Positions 21,998 through 35,093 of a stretch of 64,000 nt of DNA are shown here, piece after piece. The stretch is from Chamaelirium japonicum (Eukaryota; Streptophyta; Magnoliopsida; Liliales; Melanthiaceae). Position 1 is the first letter of the stretch; each line of letters begins with the position of its first letter. Location of the stretch: contig OX393557.1 of assembly GCA_947650365.1 (NCBI GenBank), positions 26,132,385 to 26,196,384 of the forward strand, written 5' to 3'. A program made the translations under genes and the position numbers. The notes below the pieces were generated by a model, which saw nothing but the letters and a program-made list of their open reading frames with translations, was not told the origin of the DNA and ran no database searches.

Positions 21998-22540
21998 CTG
22001 TTATTACACCAAGTAAAATGTTCGCCTCAGAAACAAACATCCCGTAGCCCACTCCGAACCATTTATGTCCATAATATCTCTCTATCACACTCCAAAGTAC
22101 TCGTATACACTGTAGATATCATGACCGGACTTGCCCGAGGGCATGTGACGACCATATGTAGCATCTTCCTTGCCGCATTTCTTAAAGGACAAAGGACAAG
22201 TATCCAAAATATAACTAAAGCTTATGTATGATAATACAGAGCAATTCAATGGATATTACCCTTTTAAACTAGGTAATACATGGTAAAAAAACATATATCT
22301 TATTATATATAAGCATTACGGATACAATACTCTCTTATTGAGAAGAAGCTAGTGAACAAGTAGAGTATTTCGTCCACTTATTTCCATAGTTTTCAGATGG
22401 TAACCATTAGAAACCTATCACGACGACAGCATAGGAGACGAGCATAGCGAAGCGAAGCGAACCCCCGAAGTTATTATCGACGTAGATCCCCGTATCACCC
22501 TATAGCCATCGAAAACATACAACGAAAATGATAGAACATG
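21998..22540. other. 3' flank of the peptide gene, unit 3
   Basis: No difference from 11001-11543 by eye. Confidence 0.55.
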
Positions 22541-22831
22541 TTAATTCCTAGTGTAAAAATGGTCGATTAGTTTCATCTGACGGGTTGATTTGATAATACC
22601 CACATTATTTGGACGACGAACAACGGGAGCATTAGGATCAACATATTTCTCGCCAGCTTCCCCCTCGGATGCAAGCGCAACCTATATATGTAATCCGAAA
22701 GATAATGATCAATGGAGACAACTTCAGTCCTCTTATAAAGGTAAAGAGAGGCCAGGGGAGCCCACCTCGCAAGAGACCATGACGATGATTGTGACGAGGA
22801 GCAGCAGGGACAGTGCAAGCAGCTTCGCCAT
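22541..22831 (-). CDS. putative small secreted peptide precursor, unit 3
   Basis: Exon 1 22831-22766, intron 22765-22682, exon 2 22681-22541. Identical to the copies in units 1 and 2, although the LINE fragment on one side and the hAT-like element on the other differ by about 2% between units 1 and 3. Same 68-residue precursor. Confidence 0.6.
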
Positions 22832-23422
22832 GGCTACGCGTGGAGGAGCTAGGGCTTAGAACTTACACAAACTCTCTTGAGCTAGTGGAGGAGCCGGGTG
22901 GGAAACGACCATTTTGAAGGAGTCCTATAGCTCGATCCGGGCAACAAGAAGGATCCATATGAGACAGGCCGTTCTCTTTGTTGTCTGTGGTGGTCGTCTA
23001 CACTCTTTTGGCCATCAAAACCTTCGATCCATACGAAGAGGTACTGGTTAAGGGATTATTTGCTTAAGGGTAAATTACTCTAACACCAGTTGAATTTTAT
23101 GACAATTACAATGATAACCCCTCTTGTTTCTGAAATTACACCAAAACCTTTTATAGTTTAATTGTCTATATCAGATAGCCCCACCCTGTTAGCCAACAGT
23201 TAGAGAAATGGATGAAAAATATTGACATATGCTGATGTCAGCCTATTTGAGAATGTTTAGTTTACCCGCACCTCTTTAAACAAGCAAGATCTGATTTTTT
23301 TTTCACTTGAGAGAAAAATAAATGGCAGGAGAGAGAAAGAGGGTTCTAGTGCATGCATATTCTGCCAACTCCGCCGCCTGGCTTCACCTCCAACCCATAC
23401 CACCTCATAACCCACCTCCACG
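22832..23422. other. upstream region of the peptide gene, unit 3
   Basis: No difference from 11835-12425 by eye until its last bases. Confidence 0.5.
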
Positions 23423-24052
23423 TAGGGCTGTAGCTTAGGCGGGTTGGACCCGACCCAACCCGAATTTTGGGTGGGTTTGGGTTGACGTATTTGAAGATTG
23501 GGTTGGGTTAGGATTGAAAAAATACAACCCGAGTTGAATTTGGGTCGGGCTCGGGTTGAGGGGTCGGGCAACCTCACCCAACCCAAACCCGAGACATATG
23601 TATACCTATGAGTTTGTTATATATAGTTAATAATCACAAGCATCCTGAGTACTCATATGTTTAGGGGTCGCAGTCACAGTCATCCGTTTCACCCAGTCCC
23701 ATATTATTTATTTACTTCTTGCTTATCAAATGGACATTATCTAATGATCTAGTAAATTGTATGGATAAAAATGAGAAAAAAAGTTGTATGGTAGTGTGAG
23801 CAAGTATTAGTTTTTTAAAATATTTTGATCTTCAAAGGGTAAAATTTTAAATAATAATTATACCCGAACATGCACAACCCGACCCGTCCTACCAACTTGG
23901 GCTAACCCGAGCCGAAGTTGAGCATAGAAATTTTTTCTTGGGTTGGGCTTGGGCTGGGCATCTCGGGTTGGAGGTTGGGTTGGGTTGGGTTGGGGGTTTT
24001 AGTACTTGGGTTTGGCTTGGGTTGACCCCAACCCGCCCGAGTTGCAACCCAA
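23423..24052. mobile_element. hAT-like non-autonomous element, complete, unit 3
   Basis: About 630 bp from TAGGGCTGTAGC to GTTGCAACCCAA, rich at both ends in GGGTTGG/CCAACCC repeats. Not truncated, unlike in units 1 and 2. No clear 8-bp target duplication. Confidence 0.6.
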
Positions 24053-24090
24053 CTGCGATCCTCCAGCGATCTCTGCCCAGATCCGGTATT

Positions 24091-26222
24091 TGTTGGAAGT
24101 TAATCCGGGTCAGAGGCTCGCAGCGGAAGCGATTTGGCGGTCGAAAGACCGTTCATGGTGCACGTTACACGATTTAAACATTCATAGAAACTAATCTACA
24201 TATGTGTGCATGTGTATGCACGAGAATCGAAAACCCCTAACGGCAATCTAGCGTAATGATTAACTAGCATGGATGCAAATCATAATGCTCGCTAGATCTA
24301 CATGTTAGATTACACATACCTTTCGTACGGATCTTTTAACCGCGGAGAATTGTCTTTTTTGTCGATGGAGACGGAAGATCGTTCGCGAAGATGCCGATGG
24401 TACGAATGGAGATGTTGCCTTCTTGTTCACCCGATCTCACACGATGCACGGAACGTCGCTCTCGGATCTCTGAGTGCCTCCAAAGAACGACCTTCTCCTT
24501 CTTCAGAACTCCACGCGAGGAAGACGAAGTAGCAAGCGGGAAACGGGAGATGAAACGGGAGAGAACTCGAGAGATGAGAGGAGGGGGGGGTTCGGATTTT
24601 CTTGGCTCATGGGGCCGGCGCCCATAGGTCCTTTTATAGGGCCGGCCTACCCCCTTGGATAAGGATCCAAGGGGATAATAACCCCCTCTCATTATCTCTC
24701 CATTATCTCCTTTTTATCTCTCCGCGTATTTATCCGTTTTCTCACTTTTTAGGGCTCGATCTTAACCGTTTTTATCGCCCCATCCCTATCCATATGGCCG
24801 GCCCTATAGATGAGGGATTCTTATCCCTACATCATAGGGCCGGCCCTAGCAAGGTGTCCCATCACTAGGGTCGGCCAACAGTGAGGTCCGGCAGAGTGAG
24901 GTTTTTACCAAAACGCCCCGACGCCTCATTTTGACCATTTCTAGTGTGCGATACCTAGCGGCCATTACTTAAGTGATATCTACTAGTTACTTACTATTAA
25001 CTGAGGCCACCAGAGGGTGCCTCTAGTAAAGTCAACTAGTCAACTCGCAACATACCTCGGTGCATCGCACCTATGCAGCGAAGTTCACTTATGGCTAGGG
25101 ATTACTACATACGACTCCGCACTAGTCTCGGGCTCAACCCTTAGTACTCGTATGTAGTTACGCATCTACCGTGCTCTAGTGCCAAGCACACACGAAGCGT
25201 ATACTTCTTCCTTCCTCATGCTTATGGTGTTCCGAGGAGACGGTTCAAGAACCGTACATAATGTTGATAAGGTGGAACCATCAGGGACCGGGGTTCATGG
25301 CTTCCAACTCAAGCTCGATCGACACACTACCCGAGTGTACTATCGATCCTCTGAGCTCGAGTTAACATGTGTAGCCACCCAGAGTGCGACGCAGGCTGCA
25401 CTCCAATTCACCCAGACTTACTATGTTCTCCATCATACCCCTGCTCTCCGCTTAGTAGTGGTAAACTCGTTGTCCCTCCACTTGATGCCATGATTCACTT
25501 CGAGCGGTGAAGACTACCGTCAGACTCGAATGATCATATGACTTGGTTCCTTCCAGGTTGACCTATACATCGTACCTCTGATTACCCCGTCGAGTAATCG
25601 AACCCGGTCAACAGTCAAACTGATGACCACCAGGCCTGGGTTTGGTACAGTGTAAGTCACACCAAGGAACGCACCTCCCTTCAGGGGTGTGGATGGCCTG
25701 CAGGAGTGACACGCTAATGCAATGCCAGCCGGGTAACCCAGTACACCGTGGGTTTGGATCACTGCATACGGATCCTCACACATTGGTGCGCCAAAGCACC
25801 ACGCAACTGGTTAGTCCATCAGACGTGGTTCCTCAGGGTTTAGGACCGTTTTACCCTAAGCAGAAACACGGCTTAGTGTACCAGTGTCTGCTCACTGATC
25901 TGTACACCGTGTTAGTTCCGTTCAGCCACAGACACTGTGCCTGGTGATGACCATGGTGAAGACATCCCATGAACTGTCATCGCCAACAGCTTATCATGAT
26001 GAGGCGACCAACCTGATCATAGCTGCGAACTTATTTAGGTTATACGGGACCAATCCACTTAGTCTTCAACTCAGTGGACTACCATATAACCATGGCTCTC
26101 TGTTCTCTAAAGAACACGTAACTATGTTATGCACCTATATGCATCTCATATATATATAACTATCAATCTTTATTAGACCAAAACATAAAGTTTTACAAGC
26201 TTAGAACACATCAGTCCTAACA
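24091..26222 (-). repeat. 3' LTR of the reverse-strand copia (left)
   Basis: 2132 bp, same length as the right LTR at 31953-34084. It begins TGTTGGAAG and ends CCTAACA on the + strand. Open frames inside (such as 25520-25783) occur in both LTRs and look like chance. Confidence 0.95.
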
Positions 26223-26233
26223 ATCTCCTACTT
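26223..26233 (-). other. polypurine tract of the reverse-strand copia
   Basis: On the reverse strand the bases before the 3' LTR read AGTAGGAGATT, purine-rich and directly adjacent to the LTR; the pol stop codon is at 26237. Confidence 0.65.
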
Positions 26234-26236
26234 GGT

Positions 26237-29200
26237 CTAGCGAAGCAAAACGGTTTTGACTCCCATCGCGTCCACATGTCGCTCGAATGCCTTGGTAGGT
26301 ATTGCCTTTGTGAAAGGATCAGCAACATTATCTGTAGATGCAATCTGTGTCACCGCTACTCGACCTTGCTTTTGAAACTGCCTAATCAAGTGGAACTTGC
26401 GCTCGATGTGCTTCCCCTTTTGGTGATGTCTTGGCTCCTTTGCTTGTGCTACCGCCCCACTATTGTCGCAGTAAAGCACAATAGGTAACTGGGCCTCTGG
26501 TACGCACCCTAAATCCGTAAGGAATTTCTTGAGCCATACCGCCTTTTTGGCTGCCTCGCACGCTGCAACGTACTCAGCCTCTGTGGTAGAGTCTGCGATG
26601 CATTTCTGCTTCACACTCTGCCAACTAACCGCTGCTCCTCCTAGCATAAACACAAAACCTGATGTCGACTTCCTGGATTCCAAATCTGACATAAAGTCAG
26701 AATCTGTATATTCAATCAGCGTCAGTTCTTGTCCAGTGTAAACCAACTCATAGTCTCTTGTTCTACGAAGGTACTTGAGTATACACTTCACAGCTGTCCA
26801 GTGATCTGGACCCGGATTCGACTGAAACCGACCCATCATTCCTACTACGAAACAGATATCAGGCCTTGTACAATGCATAGCATACATTAGACTACCTAAT
26901 GCCGAAGCATAAGGTATCTTCTGCATTTCTGCTCTCTCCTCAGGTGTCTTAGGACATTGATCCTTAGACAGTTTTATGCCATGTCTAAATGGCACAAAAC
27001 CCTTCTTGGAGTTTTGCATGTCAAATCTAGCCATAACCTTATTTATATACGCAGCCTGTGACAGCGAGAGAATCCTGTTCTGGCGATCACGTGTTACCTT
27101 GATCCCCAAAACATAACTCGCTTCACCTAGGTCTTTCATATCGAACTGTGTTGACAACCAGACCTTTACCGTTGACAATGTTCCTACATCATTCCCAATG
27201 AGTAGAATATCGTCTACGTAAAGTATCAAATATATCACTGTAGTCTTATCACTCCTCTTGTATACACATGGTTCATCCTCGTTTTGAGTAAATCCATATG
27301 ACTGGATTGCCTGATCAAAACGGATGTTCCAACTTCTAGATGCTTGCTTTAGTCCATAAATGGACTTCTGCAACTTGCAAACTAGATGTTCCTGACCCTC
27401 TGACTCAAAACCTGGTGGCTGCATCATATAAATGTCTTCTTCCAAATTTCCGTTAAGGAATGCTGTCTTGACATCCATTTGCCAGATTTCCCAGTCATAA
27501 TGGGCTGCAATGGATAGGAGGATCCGAATAGACTTTATCATAGCTACCGGAGAGAAGGTTTCGTCAAAGTCGATTCCTTCTCTCTGGGTATAACCCTTGG
27601 CAACTAATCTAGCTTTATAAGTCTTGATTGTACCATCGGATCATCTCTTCTTCTTATACACTCACTTACACCCAATAGGTTTAATATTGGATGATGGTGT
27701 AACTAGAGTCCAGACAGCGTTATGGGACATTGATGCAATTTCTACCTCCATAGCCTTTTGCCAGTCAGAGCTGTCAGAAGCTCCCACTGCCTCATCGTAG
27801 CTCAGTGGGTCATCCTCCTGACCCTCTGGATCAACCAATAAGGTTTCTCCATAGTATCTAACAGGAGCTCTGATGTTTCTTCCACTGCGACGAGGTGGTG
27901 GTGGTGTTACAGGATTAATAGGTTCTACAGTATCTGGTATATTATTATCTGTAATGTCAGCTCCCACTATGCTTTCAGATGCGCTATCTGTACTAGTACC
28001 CAGCAGTTCATCCAGAACTACTTTACTAGTAGGCTTGTGGTCCACAATATAATCCTGTTCTAGGAAATAGGCGTTCGTAGAAACGATCACCTTCTTTTCT
28101 TTAGGATCATAAAATAGACCACCTTTGGTCTCCTTGGAATACCCTACAAATAAGCATACTCTGGTTTTAGATTCCATCTTTTCCCTCTTATCCCTTCGCA
28201 CATGTGCAGGGCATCCCCATATTCTGAAATGTTATATCAATGGCTTTCGCTTTGACCACAGTTCTCTAGGGATCTGAGGCACTGACTTAGACGGAACGTG
28301 ATTCAGAATATAAACTGCTGTTTGTAGGGCATATCCCCAAAAGGTCATTGGTAAACTGGTGTAACTCATCATGCTACGAACCATGTCCAACAAGGTTCGA
28401 TTCCTTCTCTCGGAAACTCCATTCTGTTGTGGGGTACTTGGAGCAGTTAACTGGGATTTTATCCCATGCTCCACCAAATACCCTAGGAACTCGTCAGATA
28501 GGTATTCACCTCCTCGATCAGATCGAAGGGTTTTTATATATTTACCTGTCTGCTTTTCTACTTCAGTCCTGAACTCTTTGAACATGTCAAAGGATTCCGA
28601 CTTCCGATGCATCAGGTAAATGTAACCATATCTTGAGTAATCATCAATGAATGTGATGAAATACTCATGGCCTCCTATCGCCTTGACGTTCATGGGTCCA
28701 CACACATCCGAATGGATTAACTCTAATACCTCAGTAGCTCTTACTCCTTTGCCTTTAAAGGACCTCTTGGTCATCTTGCCTTCCAGGCAGGATTCACAGG
28801 TGGGAAGGATCTCCGTAGGATCTGTTTCCAGAAGCCCGGCCTTCACCATTCTATGGATCCTGTCTAAGGCAATATGCCCAAGTCGTAAGTGCCATAGGTG
28901 GGTTAAATTTTTCGAAGGATTCTTACGCTTAGATGAATTAACATTAAATGCTGAAGTTATTATGTTATCTTTTTCAAATTTAGGACTTACAACATAGAGA
29001 TGATTCTGAACCATTCCTCTTATTATAAAAGTTCCATTCAGTTTAAACGACACACCAGAAGCATCAAAATAAACTGAATAACCTTCATTAACTAAAGAAG
29101 AAACATAAATTAAGTTACGTCTCAAGGACGGTACATAAAAGACATCTCTAAGAGTCAAAGTCTTATTATTCGAAAAACTAAGATTAACGTCTCCAATAGC

Positions 29201-30202
29201 TTCAGCAGCAGCCACGGCCTCAGTTCCAATGCTCAAGGTCACCTCTCCATCAAGCAATCTTCTGCTTTCCCGAAACCCCTGAAGAGAGTTACAGGCATGG
29301 TTAGTGGATCCAGAATCCACAATCCAACTAGCAAAAGTACTATTACTTGAAAGAAATGATTCAACAACTAAAAGTTGTAGTTTACCTTCACCAGCATTCT
29401 GAGGCTTCTTGCAGTCCTTCTTCCAATGACCCTTCTGGCCACACCGGAAGCACTTCGTGCCCGGTTTCTTTGATTCTCCAGACCCAGAGGTTCCAGCAGA
29501 GTCCTGCACAGGCAGTGACTTAGGTTTCCTTTTATGTTTCTTGCCTTGAGATTTACCAGGCTTCTTGAAGGATCTGTGTTGCACGTGAAGTGCTTCGCCC
29601 TTCTGCTTGAAGCCATCCTCAGCTGCCTGGAGAGCTCCCAGAAGCTCTGCATTTGTCATAGCCAACTTGTTTAAATTAAAGTTGGTGACAAAGCCTTCAA
29701 AGGCTCCAGACAGTGACGAGAGGAAGATGTCTGTCATCACCTCGCCTTCTAGCACAATGTCCATGGTAGCTAGTTCGTTCTGGAACCCAAACATTTTCAT
29801 CATGTGTTCCCGAACCAGCGTCCCATTGGACATCTTAGTGCCGATGAGTTTCTTGATGGTAAGGTATCGCGTAACGCGATTGTGACCTTCAAACATCTCC
29901 TTCAAATACAACATCATGTCAGAAGCGTCGGGCATCTCCTCGACTTGCTTTTGCAGAGTTGTTTGCAAGGATGCTATAATATAGCATTTACATATTTCAT
30001 TAGATTCCTTCCAGTCAGTGAATGCCTTTAACTGTGCCTCTGTGGCATTGGGTCCTGGCAAATCTGGCTCAGGGTCATTAAGGGCTGTCATGTGTTTACC
30101 AATCCTTAGGACCAGGTATAGGTTGCGCTTCCAGTCCTCATAGTTGGGACCGGTAAGTTTGTGGTCATTAAGGATAGCGGACAGGGGGTCTAACTTAGTC
30201 AT
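26237..30202 (-). pseudogene. copia gag-pol polyprotein with three nonsense codons
   Basis: One frame of 1322 codons from ATG at 30202. Gag is followed by a CCHC knuckle CFRCGQKGHWKKDC (about 29460-29420), protease WIVDSGSTNH with its Asp, integrase with HLRLGH...CESCLEGK and the catalytic acids in HSDVCGP, RSDRGGEY and TPQQNGVSERR, RT with YVDDILL, and RNase H with TEAEY and YCDNSGA. It is broken only by TAA at 28232-28234, TGA at 27662-27664 and TGA at 27641-27643, all in frame; no frameshift is needed. Each stop is one transition from a likely Gln, Trp or Arg codon. Catalytic residues look complete. Confidence 0.93.
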
Positions 30203-31936
30203 CTGAAAATAAAGATTGAATAATGAGTATGCATAAAAACTTATTTTATGGATTTTTAAAACAAGCTAATTATATCCATATGTCAACGCTACCCTCAAGC
30301 GAAGTCATTACCATGGATTAATTAACCATGTATGTAAGATCTCGGAATCGACTGTACCTGCCCTAGGGGGCATCATACAGCGTCAATCCGCTTACATGGG
30401 CCTTTTCCTTGACCCTGTCCAAATCTGCCAACTAAGGGCTGTGATGGACCATGGTTATCTTTCGGCCAGTACCACGTGATCACCGTTGTCTTCGCAACGA
30501 ATACCTCACGTGTACTTAGGATGCTTACCCACGAGCCTAAGCAATTACGACACGGGAGTTCATGCGGCCCCCACTAGGGTGGGATAAAAAGCCCTTCTCT
30601 CCTGGCCCCGTAATCACCATATCCTCAGGGAGGTCATTAAGTAATTTGGCATGGAAACACACAGCTCCCACCCTAGGGGGTGTGAAGTTATGCATCCCCA
30701 CCCAAACACAAAACGACTGGCCGTGGAGGCCAGAGGATCTTATAAAAAGTCCTCTCTTGCATCCCTTATAATTCTGAGGGTTATTTTGCGAGTATGAATT
30801 TACGCAAATGCAAAGGTAGCGACCTCCTAAATACTAGACCCTGGTCACACCATGCTCCCACTAGCGTTCAAGCCCTTCGCCTAGCATTAATCACTCTCGG
30901 AATATCATAGTCCCTGCCTCAAGTGGATTTCTCCATTCAAGGGTCACATTACATATTCCAAGAATATCGATGCTTTGCAAAATTGGTTATCACGCTAATG
31001 CTCTGGAGCTAATCCTAGAGTCAGACTCACTGGAAAGGACTCCCACTAGTCATGGCGCCTTGATTATAGATTTGACAATTGATGTTCAATGGATCTCCAT
31101 CTCATCTTTGATTTCGATGCTGGCCAAATAGGCACACCCGACTAGTCGGGTGCTCTCCTAATGGTGGCATAACCATATGTGATGGGATCCCACTAACATC
31201 AAAAGTCAACTAAATAATAGGCGTCATCTAGCGGGATCCTAACCTCAAACAGTCGCTTGGACCGGAGGGGAAAGGCATCCCTCTGAAAACAGATAATCAC
31301 ATTATCTCATCGGGGTTCGATATGAAGCATAAAGAACTAATTAAAGAAAGCAACCATTAAAACTGAATTAAGTTCAGGGTCCGACCCCTGAACCTAATTA
31401 GCACAGCGCAGGCCTCTAGCTTTCTTCGCAAGGTTCCTCGGTCCGGCTCCTCCGTCGCGCTCGCGAATACTTTGCCGGATCGTCTTCATCCTCCAGGGTT
31501 CCGCTTCCGCTCCCGATGGTGGATTTCTTTAGCACATCTTTCTTCTCGATCTGTAACCGAAAATTCTAGTACGCTTCGAGCAAGTGCTCGCTCGTACACA
31601 ATTTCCTAGAAAGAAAAGAAAAAACACACCTAGGAAAAGGCCATGGGAAACCGAGGATGGACAAGCCCCATCACTCGCCCAATCTATGGCTCAATTACAT
31701 ATCCACACATAGAAAGCAAATCCAGACAATTTGCTAACTCGGGGTCCGACCCCCGGTAGCAAGCACAAAGCATAGATCTAGATTTTTTATAGCGGCGCCC
31801 TGCAAGAATAATTAATAGAACAAGCACAATCTATACATATGCATGATCTAAGCGTAAGAACCCCGATGATCTCACGCATTCATCATGCGCACACATGTTG
31901 GTTTCATGAAAAAACGTGAAACGCACACCACTAACC
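30203..31936 (-). other. 1.7-kb untranslated leader of the reverse-strand copia
   Basis: Between primer-binding site and gag ATG. I see no open frame with known similarity. The length is unusual for the group. It holds a CCTAGGGGG motif at about 30363 and 30672 and short Cys-poor ORFs only. Confidence 0.6.
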
Positions 31937-31950
31937 TGGCTCTGATACCA
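31937..31950 (-). other. primer-binding site of the reverse-strand copia
   Basis: Reverse strand TGGTATCAGAGCCA, separated by two bases from the 5' LTR end. Initiator tRNA-Met type. Confidence 0.93.
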
Positions 31951-31952
31951 AT

Positions 31953-34084
31953 TGTTGGAAGTTAATCCGGGTCAGAGGCTCGCAGCGGAAGCGATTTGGC
32001 GGTCGAAAGACCGTTCATGGTGCACGTTACACGATTTAAACTTTCATAGAAACTAATCTACATATGTGTGCATGTGTATGCACGAGAATCGAAAACCCCT
32101 AACGGCAATCTAGCGTAATGATTAACTAGCATGGATGCAAATCATAATGCTCGCTAGATCTACATGTTAGATTACACATACCTTTCGTACGGATCTTTTA
32201 ACCGTGGAGAATTGTCTTCTTTGTCGATGGAGACGGAAGATCGTTCGCGAAGATGTCGATGGTACGAATGGAGATGTTGCCTTCTTGTTCACCCGATCTC
32301 ACACGATGCACGGAACGTCGCTCTCGGATCTCTGAGTGCCTCCAAAGAACGACCCTTCTCCTTCTTCAGAACTCCACGCGAGGAAGACGAAGTAGCAAGC
32401 GAGAAACGGGAGATGAAACGGGAGAGAACTCGAGAGATGAGAGGAGGGGGGGTTCGGATTTTCTTGGCTCATGGGGCCGGCGCCCATAGGTCCTTTTATA
32501 GGGCCGGCCTACCCCCTTGGATAAGGATCCAAAGGGATAATAACCCCCTCTCATTATCTCTCCATTATCTCCTTTTTATCTCTCCGCATATTTATCCGTT
32601 TTCCCACTTTTTAGGGCTCGATCTTAACCGTTTTTATCACCCCATCCCTATCCATATGGCCGGCCCTATAGATGAGGGATTCTTATCCCTACATCATAGG
32701 GCCGGCCCTAGCAAGGTGTCCCATCACTAGGGTCGGCCAACAGTGAGGTCCGGCAGAGTGAGGTTTTTACCAAAACGCCCCGACGCCTCATTTTGATCAT
32801 TTCTAGCGTGCGATACCTAGCGGCCATTACTTAAGTGATATCTACTAGTTACTTACTATTAACTGAGGCCACCAGAGGGTGCCTCTAGTAAAGTCAACTA
32901 GTCAACTCGCAACATACCCCGGTGCATCGCACCTATGCAGCGAAGTTCACTTATGGCTAGGGATTACTACATACGACTCCGCTCTAGTCTCGGGCTCAAC
33001 CCTTAGTACTCTTATGTAGTTACGCATCTACCGTGCTCTAGTGCCAAGCACACACGAAGCGTATACTTCTTCCTTCCTCATGCTTATGGTGTTCCGAGGA
33101 GACGGTTCAAGAACCGTACATAATGTTGATAAGGTGGAACCATCAGGGACCGGGGTTCATGGCTTCCAACTCAAGCTCGATCGACACACTACCCGAGTGT
33201 ACCATCGATCCTCTGAGCTCGAGTTAACATGTGTAGCCACCCAGAGTGCGACGCAGGCTGCACTCCAATTCACCCAGACTTACTATGTTCTCCATCATAC
33301 CCCTGCTCTCCGCTTAGTAGTGGTAAACTCGCTGTCCCTCCACTTGATGCCATGATTCACTTCGAGCAGTGAAGACTACCGTCAGACTCGAATGATCATA
33401 TGACTTGGTTCCTTCCAGGTTGACCTATACATCGTACCTCTGATTACCCCGTCGAGTAATCGAACCCGGTCAACAGTCAAACTGATGACCACCAGGCCTG
33501 GGTTTGGTACAGTGTAAGTCACACCAAGGAACGCACCTCCCTTCAGGGGTGTGGATGGCCTGCAGGAGTGACACGCTAATGCAATGCCAGCCGGGTAACC
33601 CAGTACACCGTGGGTTTGGATCACTGCATACGGATCCTCACACATTGGTGCGCCAAAGCACCACGCAACTGGTTAGTCCATCAGACGTTGTTCCTCAGGG
33701 TTTAGGACCGTTTTACCCTAAGCAGAAACACGGCTTAGTGTACCAGTGTCTGCTCACTGATCTGTACACCGTGTTAGTTCCGTTCAGCCACAGACACTGT
33801 GCCTGGTGATGACCATGGTGAAGACATCCCATGAACTGTCATCGCCAACAGCTTATCATGATGAGGCGACCAACCTGATCATAGCTGCGAACTTATTTAG
33901 GTTATACGGGACCAATCCACTTAGTCTTCAACTCAGTGGACTACCATATAACCATGGCTCTCTGTACTCTAAAGAACACGTAACTATGTTACGCACCTAT
34001 ATGCATCTCATATATATATAACTATCAATCTTTATTAGACCAAAACATAAAGTTTTACAAGCTTAGAACACATCAATCCTAACA
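31953..34084 (-). repeat. 5' LTR of the reverse-strand copia (right)
   Basis: 2132 bp, ending CTAACA followed by the target duplication GTATT at 34085-34089. Compared with the left LTR, mostly transitions are seen. Confidence 0.95.
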
Positions 34085-34659
34085 GTATTCCCCAGCGATC
34101 TTTGCTCAGATCCGACAATCCTCCGGCGAGCTTAACTAAGATCCGACCATTCTCCAGCAATCACTACCCATGAATTTAGAAATATCTACCCGAAATCAAC
34201 TCATCTTTCTTCCTTCTAGATCTCTTCTTCTTTTCCTTTCCCCCATGCATGGCTGAAATTACCATCCCCCTTGTTCGTTCATCTTTGGTCGAAATGATGG
34301 AGGAGGAGGATAGAATGTGGTGGTGAGATGAGGAAAATGAGGTGGTGGTCGAAACCCTAATCCTTAATTGACGGTGGTTTGTCTTCGTTGTGTTATTTCT
34401 CTGAGAGGGTGTAGAGATCGATACTGTGTTCGGTGGCCTGACAAATGGTGGTCGAAACCCTAATCCTCGATTGTAATCTCTTAGTAAAATCATAATCCTT
34501 GAATGTAAGTATATATTTCTTTTGGTGTGCTTTCATGATCATCATCTGATCTGGTGGTCGATCTCCGAAAAAACTTCCCACCTCGAACCTTGCGACGTGC
34601 TTTCGGAAATACCCGGTGGTCGGATCTTGAACGTCGGAGCCTTTATCACCCCCAACAAG
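34085..34659. other. leader or LTR-like region before gag fragment 1
   Basis: Continues the module interrupted by the reverse-strand copia. The same region precedes each gag fragment (40749-41352, 49726-50328, 53453-54060). It ends CCCCCAACAAG right before a primer-binding site, so it probably includes the remains of a copia LTR whose start I could not fix. Reverse-strand Ser/Thr-rich ORFs here look like shadows. Confidence 0.5.
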
Positions 34660-35093
34660 TGGTAAAAGAGCCATTGGTTCGATGCAAGGTTTCGAAATGG
34701 TGGAGTGGAGATGGCATTGAGCGGACCTACCATGAAGTTTGACATAGAGAAGTTTGACGGAAAAATCAACTTTGGCTTTTGGCAAGACAAGTCAGGGATA
34801 CATTGATTCAAGCCAGGTAACGCAAGTCATTGAAGGGCGTGAAGCCGACGGATATGAAGGACGTAGATTAGGAAAAATATGAGTTAAAGATTGCGAGCAG
34901 AATTCGACTATGTCTGGCGAAGAACATCTTGCCACACGTGTCGTGAGAAAGTTCTACAGTAAAACTTTGGGCAAAGCTGGAGGAGTCTATATGATGAAGT
35001 CACTCACTAACCATCTATATATCAAGCAGAAGTTGTTTACGCTTAGGATGGAGGATGAACCAGATATGAGAGATATTCAACTAAATTAGATTA
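34660..35093 (+). pseudogene. copia gag fragment 1 with altered primer-binding site
   Basis: The primer-binding site is changed to TGGTAAAAGAGCC. ATG at 34711 starts a typical gag N-terminus (MKFDIEKFDGKINFGFWQ). One base is missing after QDK and a TAG stands at a conserved Trp position about 34868; both defects occur in all four fragments. The shifted frame continues through LTNHLYIKQKLFTLRMEDEP and ends at TAG 35091. Nothing downstream of gag remains. Confidence 0.85.

Larger units (their letters stand above)
18680..24052. repeat. tandem unit 3, continuing into unrearranged module
   Basis: Matches units 1 and 2 until about 23929. It then keeps the rest of the hAT-like element and the following module sequence, where units 1 and 2 jump to the AT-rich block. 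Unit 3 therefore preserves the older right-hand context and is the last member of the array. Confidence 0.92.
24091..34084 (-). mobile_element. full-length young Ty1/copia element, reverse strand
   Basis: 9994 bp, flanked by the target duplication GTATT (24086-24090 and 34085-34089). An uninterrupted counterpart lies at 49759-49763. Both LTRs are 2132 bp with about two dozen differences by eye (about 1%), so insertion is recent relative to the first copia. Domain order on the reverse strand is gag, protease, integrase, RT, RNase H. Long LTRs and protein style suggest the Angela/Tork part of copia (inference). Three in-frame stops make it non-autonomous. Confidence 0.96.

Noticed and set aside
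25520..25783. ORFs inside the 2132-bp LTRs (also 33382-33645 and others)
   Set aside because: They occur in both LTRs, overlap each other on both strands and show no domain; chance ORFs in a long LTR.
34176..34785. Ser/Thr-rich reverse ORFs upstream of and across the gag fragments
   Set aside because: Antisense shadows of the leader and gag; the gag motif is on the forward strand.
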